64,000 bases of DNA, taken from positions 1,244 through 65,243 of the forward strand of contig NZ_NHRJ02000003.1 of assembly GCF_002220865.2 (NCBI RefSeq), read 5' to 3'. The notes under the pieces are model-generated. The model worked only from the letters and a program-made list of their open reading frames with translations, made no database searches and was not told the origin of the DNA. This DNA comes from Paenibacillus xerothermodurans. Its GTDB lineage: Bacteria; Bacillota; Bacilli; Paenibacillales; NBRC-103111. The position numbers and the translations under genes were made by a program. This document shows, piece by piece, positions 50,378 through 59,199 of this stretch; position 1 is the stretch's first letter, and each line of letters begins with the position of its first letter.

Positions 50378-50419
50378 TTGACTCAAGTAGTTGCTATGTA
50401 TATAATTGCTATTACAATT
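50378..50419 (+). promoter_or_regulatory. Promoter with overlapping inverted repeat, marR-MFS operon
   Basis: TTGACT (50378-50383), 17-base spacer, TATAAT (50401-50406). AATTG (50404-50408) and CAATT (50415-50419) form an inverted repeat overlapping the -10 box and start site, as expected for MarR autorepression. Confidence 0.65.
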
Positions 50420-50471
50420 AAATTGGCCGTTCCACAATTGGCCATGCCGGGGAATAGGTGGTGCGACGAGA

Positions 50472-50900
50472 ATGTATGTTAGCGAATCGGTTGGATTTAT
50501 TATCAGTAATACAGGCAGAAAGCTGAGCCAAGCGTTAACCGCGCGGTTTCAGCCCCGCGACATTACTTCGGAGCAGTGGTCAGTGCTCAAAAAGTTAGCG
50601 GAGGAGGACGGTATCACGCAAAAGGAGCTGTCCAACCGGATAGAGAAGGACCCGACCAACGTCACCAGAATATTGGATCAACTGGAGAGGAAAGGCTGGA
50701 TTCGAAGAGCCGCCAATCGAGAGGATCGGCGTTCTTTTTTGACCCATATCACGGAAGCGGGCAGGGAACTGAGCAAGGAGCTGACCCCCATTGAAGCGCA
50801 GTTTGTTGAGCAGATGCTCCACGGGCTATCTGCACAGGATGTTGCCGTGCTGCGCGGCGTATTCAAACAAATAAACAAAAATATAGACATACGGCACTAG
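50472..50900 (+). CDS. MarR family transcriptional regulator
   Basis: The 142-residue protein has the MarR winged helix: ITSEQWSVLKKLAEEDGITQ, KELSNRIEKDPTNVTRILDQ recognition helix and the wing RRAANREDRRSFLTHITEAG. MarR repressors sense small ligands and usually control an adjacent exporter, here the MFS transporter 33 bases downstream. ATG 50472 follows AGGTGG; a longer frame to 50406 starts inside the promoter. Confidence 0.92.
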   Translation: MYVSESVGFIISNTGRKLSQALTARFQPRDITSEQWSVLKKLAEEDGITQKELSNRIEKDPTNVTRILDQLERKGWIRRAANREDRRSFLTHITEAGRELSKELTPIEAQFVEQMLHGLSAQDVAVLRGVFKQINKNIDIRH

Positions 50901-50933
50901 CACAGTGTGGCATGATCGGAAAGAGAGTCAGTT

Positions 50934-52109
50934 ATGCAAAATTTATGGAGTAAAAACTTTTTATCGGTTTGCCTGAGCAACTTTTTCATCTTTATGACGT
51001 TTTATATTTTGGCTGTTACTTTGCCTGCATTTGTATTGGATGATTTGCATGGCAGCCAACAGCAGATTGGTCTTGTGACCACTGTTTTCGTTATTGCCGG
51101 GGTAATATTTCGTCCGTTGACAGGCAAATGGCTGGATGAGCTGAATCGGAGAAAGATCACCTTAGCATCCATGATTTTATTTACGCTGTGCAGCTTTTTG
51201 TACCTGGCAGTGGATGATTTTACGCAGCTGCTGATTCTTCGAGTGATTCACGGCGTTAGTTTCGGTATTGCCGCGACCGCCACGTCGGCTATCGTGATCG
51301 ATATCATTCCCGAGGAACGCAAAGGCGAAGGAATAGGCTATTTTACTTTGTTTATGAGCATCGCCATGGTCATCGGACCGTTTCTGGGACTTACGCTTAT
51401 ATCGCGCAGCAGCTTTACATACTTGTTTGCGGCGTGCGCGGTATTCTCGCTGTTGTCGTTCTTGACCGGCTTGCTGACCCGTATTCCGGAGCGCACGGCA
51501 GTTGCCGTTCGGGAGAGCTCATGGAGTTGGAGAAGGTTTATTGAGCCAAAAGCTGTACCTATCGCAGTCGCGGGTTTTGTGTTAGCTTTTTCGTACGGAG
51601 CGATTTCCACATTCATTTCCGTCTACGCCAAGAGCTTGGGGATGGAGTCGGCCGCAAGTTACTTTTTCGTGGTATTTGCTGCGGTCATCCTGCTGTCCAG
51701 ACCGTTCACCGGCAGACTGTTCGATCGAATGGGCGAGCACGTGCTGGTGTATCCCGGCATCACCCTGTTCGTTGCAGGTATGATTTGGCTTAGTCAGGCG
51801 GAGAGTGCCGCGGTGCTGCTGCTATCCGGTGCGGTGATCGGCTTGGGCTTCGGGGCACTGCTGCCCAGCTTCCAAGCGATCGCTATCAAAGCATCTCCAG
51901 TGCACCGGAGAGGCTTGGCTACGGGAACGTATTTTGTTTTCTTTGACACCGGCTACGGGGTCGGCTCTTATTTACTGGGTATGCTTGCCGCCTACACAGA
52001 CTATCATTTCATGTACCTCATCGGCGGAGTGATCGTGGCCACTACTGCCGTGATTTACTATGGTCTGCACCACAGAGCGCAGCGAGTCAAACAGGCGGTT
52101 GAGGTGTAA
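50934..52109 (+). CDS. MFS transporter (drug efflux type) controlled by MarR
   Basis: A 391-residue, 12-helix transporter of the DHA1 kind. Motif A region FRPLTGKWLDELNRRKITLA between helices 2 and 3 and its repeat SRPFTGRLFDRMGEHVLVY in the second half are visible. Export of a toxic compound is likely from the MarR context, but the substrate is unknown. AAGAGAGTCAG precedes the ATG. Confidence 0.92.
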   Translation: MQNLWSKNFLSVCLSNFFIFMTFYILAVTLPAFVLDDLHGSQQQIGLVTTVFVIAGVIFRPLTGKWLDELNRRKITLASMILFTLCSFLYLAVDDFTQLLILRVIHGVSFGIAATATSAIVIDIIPEERKGEGIGYFTLFMSIAMVIGPFLGLTLISRSSFTYLFAACAVFSLLSFLTGLLTRIPERTAVAVRESSWSWRRFIEPKAVPIAVAGFVLAFSYGAISTFISVYAKSLGMESAASYFFVVFAAVILLSRPFTGRLFDRMGEHVLVYPGITLFVAGMIWLSQAESAAVLLLSGAVIGLGFGALLPSFQAIAIKASPVHRRGLATGTYFVFFDTGYGVGSYLLGMLAAYTDYHFMYLIGGVIVATTAVIYYGLHHRAQRVKQAVEV

Positions 52110-52214
52110 TAACCACTGTTGAACTGTTGCTCAAACCCTAGCTGCAGCACGATGATCATTAATGTCCGCCCAGCGGGAATAGGCATGTTTTTACCTACTT
52201 GACGTAATTAGCTT

Positions 52215-52227
52215 ACTTATGATAAGT
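52215..52227. promoter_or_regulatory. Palindrome upstream of the second MFS gene
   Basis: ACTTATGATAAGT is a perfect inverted repeat (ACTTAT-G-ATAAGT), 46 bases before the gene, just downstream of TTGACG (52199-52204). Probably an operator at the promoter; regulator unknown. Confidence 0.4.
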
Positions 52228-52272
52228 TTGTGGTTATCTTGCCATCAGCGATAGAAAGGAATTTTAAAAATC

Positions 52273-53481
52273 ATGTCTTTGCAAACTGGCCGAAATACCC
52301 CTTTAGTGATGCTCATGATCAATATGTTTATCGCAATGCTGGGGTTCGGTTTGATTATCCCCACGTTGCCCGATTTTTTGAAGGAGTTTAACGCCGGAGG
52401 CGGAGTTGCCGGATATTTGGTGGCGGCTTTCGGATTAACGCAGTTTATTTTCTCGCCTATCGCCGGAGAATGGTCGGATAAATATGGCCGTAAGGTTATG
52501 ATAGTGGCGGGCTTGGCATTGTTCACGCTCGGCAACCTGATTTTTGCGCTGGCCGACTCGATTTGGTTACTTTATGTATCCAGATTGGTGGGAGGCGTTG
52601 GCGCTGCGGCGATGATCCCTTCCATGATGGCTTACGTAGCTGATATTACGACGGAAGAAAAGCGCGGTAAAGGGATGGGGCTGTTGGGCGCGGCGATGTC
52701 GCTGGGCTTCGTGGTCGGTCCGGGAATCGGAGGATTTCTCTCCGAGTTCGGGCTTCGTGTGCCATTTTACATTTCGGCAGCCGTTGGCGCGGTGGCTATG
52801 ATCGGGTCATTACTGGTGCTTCCTGAATCCCGTTCGTCGGAGGAGCGGTTGGCAGCGAGAACATCGCAGGTGAAGCGGGAGAGCATTTTCAAACAATTTG
52901 CCAAGTCCTTCAGAGCGCCGTACTTTATTTTGCTGCTGCTCATTTTCGCCTTAACGTTCGGTCTCGCCAACTTTGAGGCTATTTTCCCTTTGTTTGTCAG
53001 CGAGATGTATGGCTTCGGCGTAAGGGATATCTCGATATTGATCACTGTGGGGGCGTTGATCGGCACCATTACACAAGGTCTTTTGATCGGGAAACTGATT
53101 GCCTTGTTCGGTGAAAAGACGCTAATCAACGCGACGTTCTTGTTGTCCGCGGTGTCGCTCATTTTGATGCTGCTGTCCGGTAACTTCTGGTACGTTCTAG
53201 TATTGACCTCGTTGTTTTTCTCATTTACTTCGATTATGCGTCCCGCCATTAACACTTTGCTGTCTAAAATGGCAGGCAACGAACAAGGCTTTGTCGCTGG
53301 TATGAACAATGCCTACATGAGCGTTGGAAACATTTTCGGGCCGGCGATCGCCGGAATCCTGTTTGATGTGAACTTGAGCTTTCCTTACTTGCTTGGGGCC
53401 GCGGTGCTGCTGGTCAGCTTGTTCATATCGGTCACCAAGGGCAGAAAGCTGCAAGCGGTAAGCGTAGATCTGCAGCCATAA
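52273..53481 (+). CDS. MFS multidrug efflux transporter, NorA/Bmr type
   Basis: A 402-residue DHA1 transporter with 12 helices. Motif A (FIFSPIAGEWSDKYGRKVMI) and the drug/H+ antiporter motif C in GLLGAAMSLGFVVGPGIGGF (helix 5) are present, which place it in the drug:proton antiporter group. GAAAGGAATTTT precedes the ATG. Its own terminator follows. Confidence 0.92.
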   Translation: MSLQTGRNTPLVMLMINMFIAMLGFGLIIPTLPDFLKEFNAGGGVAGYLVAAFGLTQFIFSPIAGEWSDKYGRKVMIVAGLALFTLGNLIFALADSIWLLYVSRLVGGVGAAAMIPSMMAYVADITTEEKRGKGMGLLGAAMSLGFVVGPGIGGFLSEFGLRVPFYISAAVGAVAMIGSLLVLPESRSSEERLAARTSQVKRESIFKQFAKSFRAPYFILLLLIFALTFGLANFEAIFPLFVSEMYGFGVRDISILITVGALIGTITQGLLIGKLIALFGEKTLINATFLLSAVSLILMLLSGNFWYVLVLTSLFFSFTSIMRPAINTLLSKMAGNEQGFVAGMNNAYMSVGNIFGPAIAGILFDVNLSFPYLLGAAVLLVSLFISVTKGRKLQAVSVDLQP

Positions 53482-53535
53482 ATAAAACGGATTAGATGCT
53501 TATGCGTTCTCTTACAATCGAATGCTTCACCGCAG

Positions 53536-53562
53536 CGGGGTCACAGGTGTGGCCCCGTTTTC
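53536..53562 (+). terminator. Terminator after the NorA-like gene
   Basis: CGGGGTCACA (53536-53545) pairs with TGTGGCCCCG (53548-53557), then TTTTC. Confidence 0.75.
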
Positions 53563-53711
53563 TTGTGTTGGAGGCGGAATGATAAATTATTCCACCAAAC
53601 ATACTAAGTAACACATGAGGCAAAAAAATCTACAGGAACCATTCGCATTTTCGTTTATAATGTATATTTAGTATCCAAGTCTCAGTTTGTTTACAAGAGG
53701 AGGGGGAGACG

Positions 53712-54215
53712 ATGCGAAAACGTTTTGTGGTAGAGGCTGTTATGCTGGCCGTATATGGAGAAATGCTCGTGCCGAGCCTTCCCGTCGAGTACATCATTCC
53801 GTATACCACAGTTAGCGAATTATATGAGCTCAGGGACAGCCAAGAGCCGATCATGCCGAATGCGGACGAGGAAGCCCATGTGCGCAGAAAAATAAACGAA
53901 TTGATCGCCTTATTTGAAGAGCCTTTTATGAGAAAAAAGATACAGCGGGCGCTAACCGTACCGTGGACACACACCCAGCCCTTTCCGTTGAATGCCGAGG
54001 TGTCCCTTACAATGATATATGCGATTGAAAATGCGGAGTATGGGGAAGAGTTCGATCCCATCGAAACGGAGCTGATCTTGACCTGTCTGCGCCAAAAAAC
54101 ACCGCTGCTCACAGATCAGATCGACTTGGTCGACCGATTGATTCAAGCGGAAATTCCAGTTCAGGTTTACGATGTGGATGATTTCGAATACGCTTTGGAG
54201 GAAGAAACGGTCTAG
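53712..54215 (+). CDS. Conserved Paenibacillaceae protein, function unknown
   Basis: A 167-residue soluble, acidic protein: RKRFVVEAVMLAVYGEMLVP, HVRRKINELIALFEEPFMRK and a C-terminal DDFEYALEE. Homologues are present across Paenibacillus, where they are often labelled ADP-heptose synthase without visible support for that activity: no nucleotidyltransferase (H-x-G-H) or kinase motif is seen here. GAGGAGGGGGAGACG precedes the ATG. Followed by the lactonase gene after 43 bases, so possibly co-transcribed. Confidence 0.75.
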   Translation: MRKRFVVEAVMLAVYGEMLVPSLPVEYIIPYTTVSELYELRDSQEPIMPNADEEAHVRRKINELIALFEEPFMRKKIQRALTVPWTHTQPFPLNAEVSLTMIYAIENAEYGEEFDPIETELILTCLRQKTPLLTDQIDLVDRLIQAEIPVQVYDVDDFEYALEEETV

Positions 54216-54258
54216 GTTACAATAGTAGCTGAAACTTTACTAGGATGGAGATGGGAGT

Positions 54259-55332
54259 ATGGGAAATTCACAGTATAACGTGTATTTCGGTTCTTATGCA
54301 GACAAACAGTCGCCGGGGATCTATGTTTACCGCTTCGATGAAGATTCGGAAGAGTTAGTGTTCACAGAGTTTGTTTCCGGATTAAAGCAGCCTTCATTTA
54401 TTAAAATCAGTGAAAAACACCGGATGCTCTATTCTTTTTCGCAAGGTGACGCTGAGCAGGAGAAAGCGGCGGCAGTGGCTTACCGAATTGAACCTGGTAC
54501 CGGGAAGCTGGCGTATGCGGGGCAGCAGCCGGCTGCGGACAAATCGGCGACACATATCAACACGGATGTGGATGACCGCTATCTGCTGCTGGTGAGCTAC
54601 GCCGGAGGCAGTGTTTCTATACTTCCCATCGGAGAGGATGGTATGATCCAAGGCCTGACCGACGAGGCGCATCACGAAGGCAGCAGCATCAATACGGAAC
54701 GACAGCAAAGCGCTCATCCGCATTCGGTTTATCCCGACCCCACCAATCGCTTTGTAGTTGTACCTGATCTTGGTATGGATAAACTCATGGTGTACCGTTT
54801 GGATCGAGAGCACGGCAAGCTGCAGCTTCACGATGACGTCAAGCTCGCTCCAGGATCCGGTCCCCGTCACCTGGCGTTCCATCCGAACCGGGACTTCGCC
54901 TATGTAATTCAGGAGCTTAGTTCCTCCATCACGGCAATGTCATACGACCCGCAGGCAGGCAAATTGGAGCCGACTCAAATGGTGAACACACTGCCTGAGC
55001 AGTATGACGGACCGGCCAACATCTGTGCAGAGATTCAGATTTCGCCTTGCGGCAAGTACTTGTACGGGTCGAACCGCGGCCATGACAGCATAGTGGTGTT
55101 TGCCATAGATACGGACACCGGAATGCTGACGGAGGTCGAGCATGTGTCTACGCTGGGCGCGCACCCTAGACATTTCAGCCTGACGCCGAGCGGCCGCTAT
55201 CTGTTCGCCGCGAACAAGGATTCGGATGAAGTGCAGCTGTTCCGCGTGGACAGAAATACTGGCAGGCTCACCTCGACCGGGCAAGCCGTCGCCATCGCCC
55301 AGCCCACTTGTGTCAGGTTTAGCACGGTGTGA
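54259..55332 (+). CDS. Lactonase family beta-propeller protein (6-phosphogluconolactonase type)
   Basis: A 357-residue seven-bladed propeller of the Pgl/YkgB family: N-terminal YNVYFGSYADKQSPGIYVYR, conserved AHPHSVYPDPTNRFVVVPDL, GPRHLAFHPNRDFAYVIQEL, and C-terminal AHPRHFSLTPSGRYLFAANK. Hydrolysis of 6-phosphogluconolactone is the likely role and would complete the step after Zwf (21214), but family members also act on other lactones. GGAGATGGGAGT precedes the ATG. A terminator follows. Confidence 0.88.
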   Translation: MGNSQYNVYFGSYADKQSPGIYVYRFDEDSEELVFTEFVSGLKQPSFIKISEKHRMLYSFSQGDAEQEKAAAVAYRIEPGTGKLAYAGQQPAADKSATHINTDVDDRYLLLVSYAGGSVSILPIGEDGMIQGLTDEAHHEGSSINTERQQSAHPHSVYPDPTNRFVVVPDLGMDKLMVYRLDREHGKLQLHDDVKLAPGSGPRHLAFHPNRDFAYVIQELSSSITAMSYDPQAGKLEPTQMVNTLPEQYDGPANICAEIQISPCGKYLYGSNRGHDSIVVFAIDTDTGMLTEVEHVSTLGAHPRHFSLTPSGRYLFAANKDSDEVQLFRVDRNTGRLTSTGQAVAIAQPTCVRFSTV

Positions 55333-55452
55333 CGTTCCGTGAGGGTTTTTGCCACTGAAAAGTTGATCCGCGTAATCTCATCCGGCGACTTGGACACGCA
55401 CCGCCCGTATGCTTCGCTATCCCTTAGCATAAGGCACTCTGCCGATAAGCTC

Positions 55453-55477
55453 AGTCCACCCTCGGGTGGACTTTTTC
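55453..55477 (+). terminator. Terminator after the lactonase gene
   Basis: AGTCCACCC (55453-55461) pairs perfectly with GGGTGGACT (55464-55472) around TC, then five T. Confidence 0.85.
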
Positions 55478-55704
55478 AGTCGGAGCCTGCGCGCACGTCC
55501 ATAGCATAAAAACCTGCCCCTACGCTGCTGTATTCGCACTGCACCCCGCTCGGCGCTTACACAGCCGGAATGTATGCTCTGTGTTTTTACGCTGTTTACA
55601 CTGCCTGAAACGGTACTGTATAATGGGCTCAGTGCTGCGGCTAGAAAGCATTCCCAAGGTTATCGGGATCAACGGCACTGACACAGCGAGGAGGAATTTG
55701 CCCG

Positions 55705-57918
55705 GTGCCGAAATTTTTGTTGCGGCTGTTTAGTTTCACCTTTCTTCTCGCGGCTGTTCCGGTCATTTCCATTGGTGTTATTTCCTATTTGATCTCATCG
55801 GATGACATTGAGGACAAGGTGAAGGATGGGAATATGCAGGTTTTGCTGCAGAATCAGATGCGGGTGGAACAAGTGTTGAAAACATTAGAGTTGACCGCCC
55901 TGCAGTACATAAACTCACCGCTCGTTACGAGCTCCCTAGATCAAAAATTGGGGCCTGACGAGTTCGTTTTAGTGCGAGATTTGTCCAAAGGGCTGTATAA
56001 TCTGCAAACGTTTGCAAGTATCAATGACGCGTATTTTATAAATTTGCACCAAGACTGGATGGTCAGCTTTTCGTCGTTTGGGAAATTGAGTGATCATCCG
56101 AGCCGTGAATTGTTCGTGGAGTACACCACGCAGCCAAACAGTTTATTCTGGACCACCGGCGAGCCCGATCGCCCGGTCAGTCAGGGTGAGCCCGCCAGCA
56201 GCAGCGGACAGCAGCCGAGCGTGAACTCCGTCCGGATGGTTTATAAGGTCCCGGTGGTGCCTCCGGTGGCGCAGCCGAAAGCGCTTTTAGTAGTGGAAAT
56301 TCTGGATAGTCAAATCAGAGGGCTGCTTACGATGGCAGCGGAGAAAGCGCAATCAACCGCGGAATCGAGCGGGTTTTTCAATGCCGTGCTGGATGAACAA
56401 GAGCTCGGGGTGACCTACCGTTCGTCGCCGCATAACGGCTGGATTTACGTGTCTGTCGTATCGATCGATAATATCACCCGACAGTCGCAAAAAATCGCTT
56501 GGATAACTTTCGCCGTGTGTACGCTCCTTTTCCTGTTGATCCTGCTGTTTGCTTACTACGGCAGTCGGCGCATGTATTCGCCCATCAAACGGCTCGCCGA
56601 GTTCACGCAGCGAATCCAGGTGGACGGCGCGGTGCATAAGGACGAGCTCCTATCCATCGAGGCGCGCTTTCACTCTCTCTTCAGCACGGAGCAGGAATTG
56701 CAGCAGCAGCTGCGCGGGCAGTTCACCCAGTTGAAAGAGCTGTTCGTACTGAAGCTGTTTACAGGCCAGTTATCCGCCAGCGACTTTGCCGACCGGTCCA
56801 GGAAGTACGGGTTACCGCTGGAATGGACAAGCCTCGCAGTGCTGACACTGCAGATCGACTCGTTGTCGGAAACACGGTACAGCGAGCATGACAGAGAGCT
56901 GCTTATGTTTGCAATCAACAACATGGTTGGGGAACTGCTGCCACAGAACGAGCGGTTCAGTCCAATTTTACTCGACCATTCTCAAGTGACGCTTATCGTC
57001 AGCAGTTTGTCAGATGATGCGCAATTAAGAACTCATACGTACGAGACAGCCGAGATGATCAAGCGCAAGATTGGGGAGTTTTTGCAGCTTCCGGTGAGCA
57101 TAGGGATCAGCCGGCCGTTCGACGCGGTGACGGGTGCTGCGAACGCATACGCGGAAGGTCTTGAAGCGCTGAAATGCCGCATGAATCTGGGAAATCAAAT
57201 TATCGTGCATTACGAAGATATTGATTCCGGCCAAAAAGCGATGGAAGTCACGGTGTACACCCAATTAAAGCTGATCGAGGATCAACTGGTGAATGCGTTG
57301 AAGCTGGGCGATATAAAGCGCGTGGATGAGGTGTTGGCGAGATACATCTCAGCGATTGTAGACAAGGATATTCATTTCAATGAGTATCCGGTTCTGATGA
57401 TGCAGCTGATCTCTAAGGCCTATCAGTTGGTGCAGGAGCAGGGCGGGACCATCAACAAGGTGCTGGCTGACACGGCCACGGTCGAGCAGTTTTTGAAGCT
57501 CAACACGATTGAAGAGATCCACAGATGGTTTAGATCTACTCTATTCGAGCCGATCATTGCGTTCCTGAATCAACAGGCGGAATCACAGTACCTTAACATC
57601 GCAAACCAAATGGTGAAGCTGGTGCACGAGCGCTACGACCAAGACATTTCTCTCGAGGCCTGTGCGTCGATGCTCAATTTCCATCCCGTCTATTTGAGCC
57701 GGGTGTTCAAGCGGGAAATGGGCATCAATTTCAGTGAATATTTGGCGGAATACCGTATGAGCATGGCGAAAAATTGGCTGGAGAACACGACTTGGAAAAT
57801 ATCCGAGATCGGCGAAAAGTTGAACTATACCAATACGACAGCATTCATACGCAGCTTCCGCAAAATAATTGGCATGACGCCCGGACAATACCGGGAGCAG
57901 CACCAGAACACACACTAA
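55705..57918 (+). CDS. Membrane-bound AraC family regulator
   Basis: A 737-residue regulator with the Paenibacillus sugar-operon layout: N-terminal membrane helix (FTFLLAAVPVISIGVISYLI), a large extracytoplasmic sensor region (about 35-265), a second helix (ITFAVCTLLFLLILLFAYYG), a cytoplasmic linker and a C-terminal AraC HTH (about 640-735: LASMLNFHPVYLSRVFKREM-like core and TTAFIRSFRKIIGMTPGQYR). It probably senses an extracellular sugar and activates the permease operon downstream. GTG start with AGGAGG at ten bases. A strong terminator separates it from the ABC genes. Confidence 0.9.
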   Translation: MPKFLLRLFSFTFLLAAVPVISIGVISYLISSDDIEDKVKDGNMQVLLQNQMRVEQVLKTLELTALQYINSPLVTSSLDQKLGPDEFVLVRDLSKGLYNLQTFASINDAYFINLHQDWMVSFSSFGKLSDHPSRELFVEYTTQPNSLFWTTGEPDRPVSQGEPASSSGQQPSVNSVRMVYKVPVVPPVAQPKALLVVEILDSQIRGLLTMAAEKAQSTAESSGFFNAVLDEQELGVTYRSSPHNGWIYVSVVSIDNITRQSQKIAWITFAVCTLLFLLILLFAYYGSRRMYSPIKRLAEFTQRIQVDGAVHKDELLSIEARFHSLFSTEQELQQQLRGQFTQLKELFVLKLFTGQLSASDFADRSRKYGLPLEWTSLAVLTLQIDSLSETRYSEHDRELLMFAINNMVGELLPQNERFSPILLDHSQVTLIVSSLSDDAQLRTHTYETAEMIKRKIGEFLQLPVSIGISRPFDAVTGAANAYAEGLEALKCRMNLGNQIIVHYEDIDSGQKAMEVTVYTQLKLIEDQLVNALKLGDIKRVDEVLARYISAIVDKDIHFNEYPVLMMQLISKAYQLVQEQGGTINKVLADTATVEQFLKLNTIEEIHRWFRSTLFEPIIAFLNQQAESQYLNIANQMVKLVHERYDQDISLEACASMLNFHPVYLSRVFKREMGINFSEYLAEYRMSMAKNWLENTTWKISEIGEKLNYTNTTAFIRSFRKIIGMTPGQYREQHQNTH

Positions 57919-57929
57919 GAACAGATAAA

Positions 57930-57966
57930 CGCTGGGTGGATACGAGTCCGCTCAGCGCTTTTTTTG
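57930..57966 (+). terminator. Terminator after the AraC gene
   Basis: CGCTGGGTGGA (57930-57940) pairs along 11 bases with TCCGCTCAGCG (57947-57957), then C and seven T. Confidence 0.9.
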
Positions 57967-58120
57967 CATTACGCCAATCGCTCACGCCCCGGTGGGATCA
58001 TGTCGCAAAACACCGAAGCACCAAGGTTAAATTAAGACTATTTCAGGTTAAATCGCGTATATCAATAGGTCAAAATGCACTGAAACGGTCAGATTGCATA
58101 AGCCTGCCGAACAAGTTGAA

Positions 58121-58155
58121 ATCATACGATAGCATGTTTCAATTGTACGTATGAT
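58121..58155. promoter_or_regulatory. Inverted repeat upstream of the ABC permease operon
   Basis: ATCATACG (58121-58128) and CGTATGAT (58148-58155) are perfectly complementary arms 19 bases apart, 49 bases before the first permease gene. The second arm contains a TATGAT -10-like box. Suitable as an AraC-type operator; assignment by position. Confidence 0.5.
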
Positions 58156-58203
58156 AATTAGGGAAACAACACCACACAATGAAAAATGTTAGGAGGACAG
58201 CTT

Positions 58204-59172
58204 ATGAGTTTACTCACCAACGCTCCAAACAAGAACGCCTCCGTGGCGCAAAAGAAAGCGCTTCAAAGAAGTCCGCTGATGAAAGATTTTATCCGGGACA
58301 AATGGTTATATTTAATGCTGCTGCCCGGAGTGCTGTACTTTCTCATTTTCAAGTACGTACCGATGTACGGGCTCATCATCACTTTCATGGATTACAAGCC
58401 GTTTCTCGGAATCATGGAAAGCAGTTGGGTTGGGCTAAAGCATTTCGAGCGGTTTTTCAGCGAACCACAGTTCTGGCAGTTGTTCCGGAATACCACGCTG
58501 CTTGCGGTCTATAACATCATTTTCTTTTTCCCGCTGCCGATCATTCTTGCTTTAATGCTCAATGAGGTACGCAGACAGAAGTTCAAGGGTATAATTCAGA
58601 CGATGATTTATGTTCCGCACTTTGTTTCCTGGGTTGTTGTAGTCGGGGTATTCTACTTGCTGTTCACCACGGAGGGCGGCTTATTCAACGAGCTGCTGTT
58701 TGCTATCACCGGTGAGAAAATCGCCTTTTTGCTGGAGCCGGAATGGTTCCGAACGATGATCATCACACAGTCGATTTGGAAAGAGGTAGGCTGGGGCACG
58801 ATCATTTTCTTAGCCGCTTTATCCGGCGTCGACCTGCAGCTGTATGAAGCCGCCCGTATGGACGGCGCAAACCGCTGGAGACAGCTGTGGCATATCACGC
58901 TGCCCGCTATCAGCAGTACCATCGTGATTCTGTTGATTCTGCGTTTGGGCTCGTTTTTGGACAGCGGATTTGAACATATCTTCTTAATGCTGACGCCGAC
59001 AAACCGCGAGGTGGGTGAAGTGTTCGACACCTATGTCTACATGAAAGGTTTGACTCAATCACAGTACAGTTACAGTGCTGCGGTCGGTTTGTTTAAGTCG
59101 GTAGTCGGGCTGGTCTTGGTTCTTGGTTCGAACTGGCTGGCAAAAAAATTCGGCCAAGAGGGCATCTATTAA
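58204..59172 (+). CDS. Sugar ABC transporter permease, LplB type
   Basis: A 322-residue inner membrane permease with six helices and the cytoplasmic EAA loop EAARMDGANRWRQLWHITLP (about 215-235) that contacts the ATPase. Typical opening LMLLPGVLYFLIFKYVPMYG. LplB-type permeases import oligosaccharides such as those from rhamnogalacturonan. AGGAGGACAG precedes ATG 58204. A substrate-binding lipoprotein normally accompanies such genes but is absent here. Confidence 0.94.
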   Translation: MSLLTNAPNKNASVAQKKALQRSPLMKDFIRDKWLYLMLLPGVLYFLIFKYVPMYGLIITFMDYKPFLGIMESSWVGLKHFERFFSEPQFWQLFRNTTLLAVYNIIFFFPLPIILALMLNEVRRQKFKGIIQTMIYVPHFVSWVVVVGVFYLLFTTEGGLFNELLFAITGEKIAFLLEPEWFRTMIITQSIWKEVGWGTIIFLAALSGVDLQLYEAARMDGANRWRQLWHITLPAISSTIVILLILRLGSFLDSGFEHIFLMLTPTNREVGEVFDTYVYMKGLTQSQYSYSAAVGLFKSVVGLVLVLGSNWLAKKFGQEGIY

Positions 59173-59199
59173 TTTTACGAGATTGGAGGGCTTACCTAT

